Shown here piece by piece: positions 49,701 through 61,900 of a DNA stretch of 64,000 bases; within the stretch, counting starts at the first letter, position 1; every line of letters begins with the position of its first letter. A program made the translations under genes and the position numbers. Source of the stretch: Anseranas semipalmata (Eukaryota > Chordata > Aves > Anseriformes > Anseranatidae); contig VXAA01005253.1 in NCBI GenBank assembly GCA_013399115.1, positions 62,001 to 126,000 on the forward strand, read 5' to 3'. A model generated the notes under the pieces. It saw nothing but the letters and a program-made list of their open reading frames with translations, did no database searches and was not told the DNA's origin.

Positions 49701-52154
49701 ACTTGAGCAGCTGACAAATTTGGTTCAACAGTGAGCTCCATACCTCACACAATGTACTCTAGTTAACCGAGAGTGTGATTTTATGATTGGCTTAAGACAA
49801 TTTAAGACTTCACTGCTGGCACTCTTCCCCCTACTATTGCCAGCTAAGTGTTTCCACTGCTTCCCATGTGTCACATCTAGATGCAAGTTGAAACAGTTTG
49901 CTGAACAGACGGGAAAGAAAGACTCAGACAAGGAATAATCAGGATGGTGCCTTCTGGTGGCAGTCAGGGAACTGATCTGGCTAAAACTGTTAATTTTCAG
50001 GAAGACTTCTTTTAATCAGCTTGGTAACACAGGGAGGTGGCAGGGAAACCTGGCAGGAGCCATGAGAAAGCATCTATGCTCGGGATGCATCTCAAAAAAA
50101 CATGGGATCAAACCCTGAGGCATGGTCAGGCATTGCCACATTTGTGCCTCTCTAGACAATCAACTATATCAGCTTCACAGCAAAGGAGACATTTAGACTC
50201 ACCAATTCAAAAACTATTCTGAATCTCACGATCCTTTCAGCTGACAGGAGGGCGCCATTCAAAAGACCAACCCCATCCATACCAGCTGACGGAAAAGGGA
50301 AGCTAGTAAGAGAAAGCATGCCTTGTGGTCAGTGTTTCATTCTGACCTCATACAGTGACAGCCAGGAGTCACCTCATAAACATTTTATGAACCTTTGAGA
50401 AATTACAGATATAAGGTTTTTTTCCCCAAAACTATTTATCAACAAATACAGGATACCAACAAAAGTGAGGCAGGTGTTGGACATCTACTGCTCTAGTATG
50501 CGGCATGCAGCAATTAGCAAATGTCCCAGCTCTACACTGAACCTGCATAATAATTTTATTTATTTATTTAAAGGAGTTGAAATAAAAGAAAATACACCAC
50601 AATAACGCACTGCAGCGACACAATTAGAAAACTAATTGCTGGCATTGTCAACATAGCATGCATTTAGTAGGAACTGCCTCAATAGCTTCAGCTTTCACAA
50701 GTGTTTTGTCATTTGACTCAATGAATCAGACGGCTTTTCCCCTTCTATCATAACTGGTGCCTCTGAATCAGGAGTTGCCTGACAGATTTATTATGGGACA
50801 GATGTATTTTTTTAGCTTCGCTTTGTGGGCTTTAACAATTCAGACAGATGTCTCAACAATTTTCAGATCATTTTCATCATTGTACCAGCTGAACTTGGAG
50901 TGTCAAGATCTTTCATGCAACCCATTGCTCAGGGTGAAAGACGCACTAAACAGCTGCCTAGCTCCTCGTGGTTTTCTGGGACAGCAGCAGTAACACTTCC
51001 ACATAGGGAAATACAATCCACATCACCTAATAATCCAATTTAACTTTCTCTGAAATCTTTCCTGCAATTTTTTACTAGAACTGTGTGGTACTCTATAGCT
51101 CAGTGTTTATCAAAGCTTTCCTGTGCTCCTGAATCATGTCTGGTAATGAGAAAGAGGAAAGATTTCCTTATGTGGTTTTGATTATGACTATGTGTGCTTA
51201 AAACCGGTGCTAGAAAAAATCAGGCTGTCATTCATACCCTTTTTTTTTTTTTTTCTGTATAATTTGTCCAGTTCTTATCTGCTGCATCTATATGACAGGA
51301 AAAAGAACTGACTGGATGTGGTCAGAAAATAATATAAAATGGTGATATGAGGAACAACAGAAGTAAAGTTCTGATAGCTCTAGTCCAGTAATTGTTTAGC
51401 GTAAACTTACACCCCTTCAATACTGAAATCCCAAGCTAGCACCAAGCCAGTAGGAAGTAATTCAACCATGGGACACTCAGTTGGGTGTGTGCTAAATGAT
51501 CCCAAAGACTAAAACTCTGATTTTAACACAGAACATGGGCTACTCCAAGCTAAAGACATTTAAAGAGCATACTTTAGGTTAACACCACACACTTGACATG
51601 CAAAAATCAAATCAAGAGTTGATTTCAAGCACAGCTACAGTTGTTTGTGCATGTTCTTACATGTGACTATGCCTCGGTTCTTTTCTGTCTTCTCTTTCTG
51701 GCCACTGGCCTTCTTTAATTGTGTCTTTAAGGGCATTAAGATTTTTATGTTTCCCCTCTAATCTTTATGTTTCTAAATAACCTCACGCAGTAAGACCATC
51801 CTCAACATATTATCTCCCTACGGAAACAGTGTCCTAATCTCAGCTTCTGGAAAGGTAAAAGTGCAAATACCAATGTAAGTTCCGTATCAACAGCTCTAGC
51901 ACAGCTCCCAGGCAATGGTGCAGCAGCAGCGATAATTCCATGCAGTACCTAACACAGGCCAGGCTCCATTTGCACCTCCTCAAAATCAGGAGTGGATGCT
52001 TGTAGATGAGACTGCGATGTTGGTGGATCTAGGAGGGTGGATGGTGTTGTGCCACCAATACCATAGCAGAACAAGAAGTTGATTAAAAATTATGCAATGG
52101 AGGTGGCAAATTAGGGACTGGAGATGTTGCTGGCCTGCTGATGTTTCTTTGGGC

Positions 52155-52445
52155 AGATGATTCAAAATGAAATACAGAAAATTCTGTTTAAACTTAGGAA
52201 AAAGCTTTGTTTTTACTGTGAGGGTGATCAGTCACTAGTAGAGGTTGCCCAGAGAGCCTATGGGGATATTCTAAACCCAATGGGACATGGCCCTGAGCAA
52301 CATGCTCCAACAGCCCCTGTTTTCAGTGGGGAGCTTGGAGCAGACCATCTCCAGTGATCACCTCTGGACCGTCTCAGTGATCATCTCCAGACCATCTCCA
52401 GCTTGGACAAGACCATCTGTCTTCCAACGTCAGCTTTCTGTGATT
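52155..52445 (+). mobile_element. CR1 LINE 3' end with internal tandem expansion
   Basis: Plus-strand CR1 phrases: 'aatacagaaaattctgtttaaac', TTTTTACTGTGAGGGTGATC, AGAGGTTGCCCAGAGAGCCT, and a tail CTTCCAACGTCAGCTTTCTG TGATTC. Between the body and the tail, a unit starting GACCATCTCCAGTGATCACC is repeated about three to four times (52343-52424), which normal CR1 lacks. Confidence 0.85.
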
Positions 52446-54659
52446 CAGCACCATACTCTTCTATCCTCTATTCAAGCCTTTGCACCTTCATCGCAGTGGA
52501 ATTTGATGACGAGAAGTTATACTAACATGTTTTGCACAGCTGACTACTGCTAGGTGGCATGTAGCATGACTTTTTCCTTCTTCATACAGCCACAGTGGGC
52601 AGCAGCATGCTGCTCTTTACCTATAGCAGCATGACACAGGCCAGGCAAGATATGCAGAAGATACTCCCCGCATTTCCCACAGGAGCTGCTGCCACTTCAT
52701 ACTTCACCACTATATAAAACACCTGAATTTGCAACATTGGCAGATGCTGCAGGCTAAGAGCTCTACATGATTTGGGCCCAATTTCCTCTTTCATTTTTCT
52801 TTACACATCGATTCATCTTCTTTTTATAATAACACCTTCTGGAAATATAGCATGATGCTGGCAAGCCCACCATAATTGCATTTTACAATTGTATTTAATA
52901 GAGCTTGTTGCCAGCCATTGTAAAATCATCTCAGTTCTCTGTGGAAATAAGAGACAATATACTATGGTGTATCTTCGTATTGCAGTAAAAGAATATAGTT
53001 ATATCCTTACACTTATTAAATGACACTGGTTGGAGAAATACACTGAGAATATACCCAGTCCAGTAGTGTCTGGGACAGAACTGGTTTGAACTAACTGAAC
53101 TTAAAGCAGACAACAGCATTACTAATTTTTACCTTTGTAACAGATTTTTAAAGGTCCAAACCAAACCCACCCCTCTCCTGCTCCTGGATAGTTTTCATCA
53201 CCTTTAACAGTTAAGTGAAGGCAACCAGATTTTGAAATGAGGCATGAGTAACAGGAATCCATTTCTCCATGTGCTATTGTTGAGGATACCTATAAATCTG
53301 CACAATACTATAGATCCTTATGTTTCTGTAGCTTCCATTATCTCTGCAACCAGGAAGGCCAAATCTATTGTCTTTACTCAAAAGCTCCACTAGTGCCCAT
53401 TTTGACCAATGTGATCCCTTGGTCTCAAGAGTGTTTGGTAATAAAAACTCTTAAGAATTAGAAATGGGAGAACTTCTGAAGACACTGACTTTGCTTTCCC
53501 ATATAAATGACCTAGTACTCAGGTTGGATATTACACGTTTTCTATTTGGAGGTACTTTTTCTCCTCACATTTCCTTCCAGCAATTGTCACAGACTAAGAA
53601 CTTGAATAGAGATGGAAGAGTAAGATTCTTCTGCGGTAACATCAAGAAATAGAAGCTGTGGGGAGCAAAAAAATAAAAATAAAAATAAAGTAATAATAAT
53701 TAAAAAAAAAACAGAGAAAAAGATAAAACAGAAGGATCAAAGGAGAGAGGCGGCATGTTGTTACATGCCCATGGTACAAAAAAGGTGTGACAACTGTGCC
53801 TCAAAAAGCTCTGAGCATGGAGTGGACAGATGGCCCAATACTGACTCCTCACACTCTGATGGACAATCTCTGTACCTGAGAAGCTTTTGCTGGGTCCTCA
53901 GGATAAAAGCAGAGGCAAATACTGAATTTCCACTGCTGATGTTAACCCTGCGTGCAGCAACCTCACAGCAGGGTTCAGAGTAGAGGTGCTCAAAATGGAA
54001 GCAGTCTGGTAAAGCACTGAGTCAGCAAGGAAAGTTAACACAGCCTCGGGAAACCACAAAGGTTTACCTCAAATTCAGGACAGCACTATTTTTGGGGCAA
54101 CCATAATTTTTCCTATTTGGATATTGTGACTTGACTGCATGCCATTAACTTATGCTAATTGTCTTTAATGAGAGTTGCTAGGTGTTTAAGTAAGACTGGG
54201 AAAAAATGTGAAAGAAAAAGAACATCTGTTTGGGTATGTTGTCTTGCACGAGTCAATGGCGCGTGCACCAACATGAGGTGTCAAGGCTCTTTTCATAAAC
54301 AGCTCTTTCTGTAGTGCTAGAGATCGCCTGTTCCCCATGATCAGACTGAGCACAAGGAGTCAGAAGTGAAGAAAACTGAAGGAGTAACAAAGGAGAACGC
54401 TACTCATCTGTTGTGGCCTTGTAACATTTTAAAGCAATAATGTGAAATCAGAAAAGGAGAAGGAAGAAGTATTGGGACTGGCAAAGCTTCTCGGGCAAAC
54501 ATCATTCAGGAGGTAAAATCTGCTGTCCAGACCTTCGTTAGGGCAACCTGCTGCAATGCACAGCTTGTGCACTGAGGTAGGATACAGCCTTAGCAACTCT
54601 CTCTGCTTCTGGCATCAAGAATAACAGAAAGCTCACCACACTACTGTCCCACAGTAAAG

Positions 54660-54740
54660 ACTGCGGTTTTACAGATGAGGACTCTTGCCACTTAGAGAAA
54701 ACAGAGGCCAAACACAGCCCAGGTGAGCTGATACAGGCGA
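54660..54740 (+). repeat. Possible MIR/L2 tail relic
   Basis: TTTTACAGATGAGGA followed at a distance by 'ttagagaaaacagaggcc' resembles the common MIR/L2 3' motif (ttttacagatgaggaaactgaggc). Weak and short. Confidence 0.3.
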
Positions 54741-55315
54741 TGCTGACAAAACAGTGATCCAATCCCAAAACAGAGACCTGAATTTATACTAGCATAGGAA
54801 CAGAATATAAACAGAAAATAACTAAAGGTAAATTTTAATTAAAAAAAGACACATGCTTGGTAACCCATATATTTGTAAATCTGCCAAAAGAAACTGTCTT
54901 GCGCTTAATTTTTAGAACCATGGGTTACAAGTATGTGTACCATGGAAATAAAATGTTAATAGCCCTGCTCTTAGGTTTACAGTGGAAGAATACGAACCAG
55001 CTAAAAACAACACAGAAGTGCTGAATTATTTCCTAGCTGCTAAATGAAAGGCGGGGAAGCAGGGGAAGGTGAATTACTAGATTTCCAACTGCAAAGCGGG
55101 TGGGTGACAAGCCTTTTACCTCACTTGAGAAGCATGACAGGAATCACAGCACTGCTACATGGTTTTGCTATCTCGAATGCTCTACAATCTGCCACAAGCT
55201 TGTGCCTTATCCCATAGGGCCAGCTTTGTGTTTCATTTACTGACTTAGCTGACACAGTACAAAAGTGTATCCAGGCAGTTCCCTATTGATTGCTTAGCTG
55301 AAAAATGTCAGCAGT

Positions 55316-55376
55316 AAAAAAACAAAACAAAACAAAAAACAAACAAACAAACAAACAAAAACACACACAAAAAAAC
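55316..55376. repeat. A-rich CAAA/CAAAA simple repeat
   Basis: A run of CAAAA and CAAA units with a short CA stretch. Similar short CAAA runs occur near 45150-45170 and 62603-62631. Confidence 0.9.
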
Positions 55377-58300
55377 TCACAGCTACTTTCACAGTTATTT
55401 CTAAGACAACCTGGTTAAATAGGATCCAGATCTAAGTATGGAATATTTCACATCTCAAATCACAAAAACCTTGCTTCATAATGCCTGCTTCTGGTTCGGG
55501 TCTTTCTGAAGCTCTATTATCATAAATGCAAAGACTGCACAGAATAGGATGTAAGCAGGCTCCATCAAAGCTCCTCCTCCCTGTTTGAAAGTCATCCCTG
55601 AAATGCACAGCTCAAAGCACTTTGAAGATAATTACAGTGTTGATGTGCAGAGACTGTTGCTTATTGTGCTGACCAATACTAATTAATTATTTCTTTGTGA
55701 TTCCAACTGCCTGTATCCATAAACTGCCAATGGTTTTTATATTTCGGTATTATGCACTTTGGGTAAAGGTCTCTTCTGTGTTTGTAAAGTGTCTAGCACA
55801 ATTGCCTCTTATATATGATTAGGGATCCCTGATGGTAATTGAAAACTGTAATTGAAAAGGTAATTGAAAATATGAGCAAAAAGCAGCTTATTGCATTTGC
55901 TAGATTAATGAAGAGCACACCAATGGGCAAAACACCCTATTAAGACGAAGCACACCTCCTGCTAAAGAACAAAGGGAAAAGTGGGCTATGCACATAAGAA
56001 CTCAGAAAAAAAGAATGTCACAATTAATTTAGCACGCGCCTTCCACGAAATCACACTGCTGAACCTTTCAAAGCTGTAACGCCTCAAAACCCAGCATCCC
56101 TCGGGCAGGTTTGCTTGGCCTATTTACTCTGCTCAGTAAGAAAGGGGAAAGTGGCCCATGGTCACCCTAGCAACAGCCAGAGCCGGCACAGGAGATGAGC
56201 AGCTCCATTTCTGCACAGAAATCAGCACGGACACACTCTGCAAACTTCAGTGCTCTTTCCCAAAGCACTTGCTATAAAAAAAAAAAACCACCAATGTTAG
56301 ATGAACGCTGTGGTGAAGAGCATTCTTTGGTTACCCAAAGCTGGGACACAAGGGCAAAGAATAAAAGGACTGAGATGTTGCCTAAGACCAAAGGTCCAAC
56401 CAACGCACCAGACGAGCCTTTGAGCTGGTGACGTCTCCCACAATAACCGCCTAGGGAAAACAAGTACTGGAAATAAAGCCTGTACAGTCTGATCTTTCCA
56501 TTGCCACAAAGCAGCCGATGAGATTTCACTTCTGATTTAGGCAGTGCCTCCTCCCACAGGTGAAGGGTCCCCATGTGCCTTTGCACTTGTGCATGGTCCT
56601 GCACTTTGTTAAGCTGCTCTCATCGCAGTAGGCAATATATAGGCATCTATAGTTAATTCACCCGCCAAATCCTTCCTACCTTTTCCTTTGGCATGTCTGC
56701 AGAAAACCTTTGTCCAGTGGAGTTGATCCAGAACTTCACAAGACAGAATTATTCATTTATTAAATGCTGAAATAGGAGCCTCATTGGCACCAGAGAATAA
56801 GACCCCCGCAAAACCAAATGACCCTGTAATACTTCTGGTTTAGATAAGTTCCATTTCGTTAGAACAGGAGCTTCAGATGGAGCAGCTGTAGATAGTGGAG
56901 ACTGCTTCTTAATTTATGAGAGCTTACTTTGTATTACATTAGGTCCTAATGGCACCATTGACTAGACTGTTTTCTGTACTGCAAGTGATATACCACTTTC
57001 TGAATCTCTTCCCCAAATAAATTATAATGGTCAAATCATGTTTTTTTTTTCTTAATATCTCTTCTCCAGTAATCTTTTCTTCAAATGCATTATGCACCCC
57101 CTGACTGCCAGCCTCCAACACAAAAGCATTTCTATTTTACCTAACTTCTTTTACATCTATGTTACTGTTGCTCTTACACTGTCTGACCAAACTGACCACA
57201 AAAATCCCACAAAATGCAAAATTAAATACTGCTACTTGTGAAGCTGTATCTACATAATTTGCCTTGGAAGCAGAAAAGAGAAAGAAAAAGACAGTCCTGT
57301 CTCCTGAACTTTTGTGTCTGTGCTGGAATGATAATACATCCTTGTACTGACAAATTACCAGTGTTGAAATACAACTGTAATCCCCACATATTCTGGACAG
57401 CCTTGGTCAGGAAGACACCAAGGTGACCACACGTGACAAACTGTAGCTGCCGTACAACTAAACATTACTTGTGCAAACAGCTAATTTCATAAAAATGAAG
57501 ACTTAGAAAATTAATGTTACGCTTACTTGTAAAATATATGGCAGTCACATAAAGTTGGTAAGAGATAAAAACCTCGTGAAAAATAATTTATTTACTCGTG
57601 CCTTGTCTTCTGAACTTACTTGCCAAACAAGCACGCTTACAAGGCAACCCCAAACCACCACCCAAAATTGTGATTTGAGGGGGAGGGCACACACCTGGGG
57701 TAACCAGTCAAATTCAATACACATTTACTATTGTGGAAAAAGTTGATTGGCTGGATTTTGCCTCCCAATCATTTCAAGAACCATGTCTGCCAGTGGGAAG
57801 CCAGAAATGTATTTAAACAACAAAGTTCAGGAAAAAGCTGCTCTGAATTCTCTTTTTCTCAGATGTACACACACACACAGAGCAGATGGAGAAAAGTCAG
57901 CAAGCTCCCTGCTAGTCACATCAGTTCAGGAGCCAGACATTACGAATGCTGTCTGATCCAGCTCTTGCTGAAATCAATAAAAGCCCTCCACTGAAGACCA
58001 TGGGAGACGGAAAATAATTCTCTCCATGCTTCAGCTAGAATGTGTGAATGAAGGAAAATTGAAAGCTTTCTTCCCCTCTGATTTTCATGGTGCTTCAAGA
58101 TCCAGATTATAAAATGCAATTAATCATCTATGAATTCTTGATCTGCTTACTTGGCATAAATAAAACTCTAGTCTACGTGTGTACCAGGCAGACAGGCATC
58201 ATCTTGCACTTTGATGAGTGGTGTAGATACAGTATGTCCTACAACTGAGAAAATGGTTTGAGTGGGTAGATAGAGGACTGAAAAAGTGCTCCTTGAAATT

Positions 58301-58882
58301 GCTTTTAAAAAATGACGTTTTGCTTTGGTGAAAAAGAAAGAAAAATAATCCAGATAGTAGGATTCATCTTTTATCAGTTGGATAACCTGAAATTCAACTA
58401 TTATAAACATCTAGAAAGACTGTGACACTCACTAGAGCATTGCATCACCTTCAAAATCAACAAAAAGCTTCACAGGATTTGTTCTCAATTGCTTCCTTGG
58501 CATCAGCTTACAATAAGCATTCAATTATTTCCGCATGCCCCAGCTCTAATGACATTCATCATTACAGACTCATTTGGTTGCAGAACCCATTCAAATTGGC
58601 CAAGCCATATTTACAGATTTTGTTCTTATTTTGCCTTGCATTCATATGACCTCTAATCTTTATGATTTTACACATGGCTTGTATTTTGGTCACAAACATC
58701 CAGTCAGTTTAATTTATATGCTGCTTCTAGACATAGATCCAAGAAGAGCAGGAATGAGGGCTTTATTGTGTCAGTGTGAACTCCATCATAACATTAGATT
58801 GATGTTAATAACAGTCAGGAAAGCAAGAAGATGAGATTCCATTTCAAAATGGAAAGTCTCAAAGTCTCAAAGTTATACTTAC

Positions 58883-58914
58883 TGCTGGTAGAGGACATGC
58901 GGCTGTACTCAGAC
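58883..58914 (-). CDS. FAM124A: FAM124A, 32-nt coding exon
   Basis: Seen on the minus strand: CTTTGTCTTGCAG acceptor (AG at 58916-58915), then one base completing a codon, ten codons SEYSRMSSTS and a final A, then donor GTAAGTATAA. The final A joins with GT of the next exon to give AGT (Ser), so the protein reads ...SSTSSELSVEDIQ. This matches the FAM124A N-terminal region as I know it (a serine/threonine-rich SSTSSELSVE stretch). It is too short for ORF finders and is identified only through the phase fit and splice sites. The upstream exon should end in phase 2 and carry the start codon. Confidence 0.9.
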
Positions 58915-61900
58915 CTGCAAGACAAAGATTTCAGTTAAATGGGGCTCTACCATATTACGTCTAAAAGAAATAACTAAAAAGGTACCAAATCTATTTCACA
59001 TTGCATACTAAATTAAAGTCCATTTAGTTTTTGTTGTTGTTTTACAAAGGTAATAACTGGAAAAACATTGGCCACAGGTTCTACTTCAGTGCATACTGGA
59101 TTATCCATAAGAATAACAGAGCTGTTAAGTATTTTGAGCAATACTGCAATTAATTTTGCAGCTGCATATGACCCCAAACTTCTGAAAGCCCTGTTCTGGG
59201 CTGATTAAAACTCATAAACACAGCCCATTTATGTCCTAAAGATTCAGAAACACTAAAGTAAAACAAATATGCCAACACTGAATACACTTTTATTTATTTT
59301 TTATTTCATTTCTATTTCTGAGGCCCTGTGTATGACTTCTGAGTGTTTGATTTTGGGGTTCATTCACAGACCCTCCAATCATTTACTCTCTGAGTCCCCA
59401 AAACAGACCCCACTCGCCAGAGCCCTCTGCCACTATTAACTTCTTGCATATATGCCCTGCAGAGCCCTGAATATAACAGGCAAACTGTTCAGGGAGCCGT
59501 AACACAGTTCTTGGATCCAAACCTAAATGCTTGTATTATATAAATAATTGCAACAAGTTTGCAATATTTCTTTAAATCAAAAAAACCTGTGAGCCTTGAC
59601 TCCTAAGATATTTGTCTGGAAATAGATGTTATCTAAGCATATTCTCAGGATACCTTGATACTCTAGGCTCTCAGGCATCTGCGGGAATAAAGGCTATCAC
59701 CCCCAACAACCACAGTGTCTTTAGGTTCTGATATGAACTTATGTCTGCAGAGGAAACAAAGCAATGACAGTCATCCCCATATTTCGTAGTCCCATGCTTA
59801 GCACTCAGTATCCTGCAGGTCGGGTGGTAAGACTGCTTGTTTAGGTGAGGAAGAGCACAAGGAACTACCCCCAGCTCCTCTTGCCCTTCTTGCTGGAAAG
59901 ATGACAGCATCTGAATTTTTTACAATACCCATATGTACCTGCTACACAACACCTCCTCCACGAATAAAACGTTACTCCTCAACCCCACTTCCCCCAGGAC
60001 CCTTGTGTATCTGGGAAAGGTAGAGGCAGTAATGGCATGGGCAGAGAGGGAGATGTTCTTCCTGCTTCTGGGCCACCCACACGCCACCCGCCCAGCCCTG
60101 GGCAGGGACCGGGGGAGGCGATCCCAGGGGCTGGTGCTGTATGGGGGCACGAAGCTGTAGGGTAGTTTCAGCAACGAGTCATGAGGGTATCATTTGGCAC
60201 CACGTATATTTGGAAGGGTGTTAAAACTGTGTAACATGCCACTCTTCACATGCCCAGAGGCAAGCAATATACATCCAGCTGCCTCCAAGCATCCCAAGCA
60301 AGGATTCATTTAGTCTGCACTTCTGTTTGAAAACAGCCTGGGGCTGTCCTTGCATGTATCTGTGTTCAGTTGGCGGCTAATTCCATATGAATCTGCATTG
60401 CTTGTATTTCAGATAGGAGCAAGACAACATTTTGCCTTTTGCTTACTGCAAGTAGAAGCAGCTTTCTATTACTTCACACTGTTATTTTATTATCCCAAAG
60501 TGCTGCAGGCACATTACAGGGCATGGAGAATTAATGAGTCCTGAACCGAGGAAGTGTCATTCTGCATACAGGCAGGCCATGAAAAATGAGACAAGAGGAA
60601 AAATAAAAAGATGGGGAGTGAGAAGGGAGGAGACAACAGTGTGCTCAGAGACTAATTGCACAGACACATTTTAATAGGCTTTAGAATTGTATTGGGGTTT
60701 TTTGTAATTCTAATATGGTTCAAGCTAATATTTAATTTGTGTTTGTTGCATAACTGACATACACAGAATTTAAAAAAAAAAAAAGGATAATTAAGCTTAA
60801 AGGCTTATGTTAACCTCAGATACTGAGATGAGGACTGCACTCTTCCTAAGCTCCATCTATAGTTGATAATGAGAGGTCTGAAGCGTGTCTCTCCCTTGCT
60901 GTTGTCTAGAGATGAAGCCTACTGAAACTACTTTCTTATTGTAGGATCTTCAGCTACATGTCTAAAACCAAATGGGATGAATATGAGTCTCTGTGTACTC
61001 TCAGGGCCAACCTGCATTGCCTTTTGTCTTCCTTCTGACTCCTTTCTTCCATAGAATTTCTTTTGTCTTGAATCTAGTCCTTAAGAGCAAAAATGACAGC
61101 TAATAAAATCCTTAATATTTTCAGCACATTAGCACAAACCATTCAGATTTACGGCGTGCGATGATAAGTGGCTTACAAAATAGAAAAAAAAAAAAGTTTT
61201 TCCTTACAGTCACCTATGCAGGATACTGAATTCTAAATTAAATACAGAAATAAACAACTCCTGGGTCATGCAGACTCTCTGGACATCAAGCAATTTTGTT
61301 CCATCCCATTCTTTCCATCCCTGTTTTAAACATCCAGAGTATCAGCTTCTATCAGTTCCCTTGGGAGATGATTATCCCATTAGGATAATTCAAGAGTAAA
61401 GCACTCTCTGGCTTTGATGGTGAAAGACTGGGGCCATACTGCTCAGAGGTTCCCGACCAATTACATGGTCTTGCAGCCAGCAATTTCCTCTGCGCTACTG
61501 ATAGATATTACAGTACAGATAAAAGGAAAGAGACATTCAGGACAGAAACTGAACAAATGGAGGCCTGTTCCCTTTATAGGCACATAATGAGGAAAAAATG
61601 ACCAAAAAGGGTATCGAAGCAGTGGGAGGTACTTAAAAGGAGGGCAAAGAATTTGTGCTCGACGGTCAGCCCACCAGCAAAGAGGAGCTGTGAGCATGTC
61701 AAGAGGCATTAAAGCAGGAATGCAGAAGCCTGAGATAAATGTGGGACCTAGATTCCCACTGGAGCTGTTGAAGGATCAGGACTGTGCAACATCAGAGAGC
61801 ATAAGACCATTACGAGCACACGAGATCCTCAGCAGTCCTCTGAGATCAGCCTGCGTCATTCATTGATGATTACTAATAGAGAGCCTGAAAATACCCAAGA

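Larger units (their letters stand above)
40430..58882 (-). other. FAM124A: FAM124A intron between the 32-nt exon and the large exon
   Basis: An 18.45-kb intron bounded by a GTAAGT donor (58882 downward) and an AG acceptor (40431-40430). It holds the foldback element at 41 kb, TA repeats at 42.7 kb, MIR-like relics, one CR1 tail at 52.2 kb and A-rich simple repeats. Plus-strand open frames such as 46168-46689 (173 codons) show no recognisable motif. A stretch at about 42.95-43.30 kb around a strong palindrome looks like possible conserved non-coding DNA. Confidence 0.85.

Noticed and set aside
59920..60174. GC-richer minus-strand segment as FAM124A first exon
   Set aside because: The translation does not resemble the FAM124A N-terminus and no phase-2 donor in the right frame is evident.
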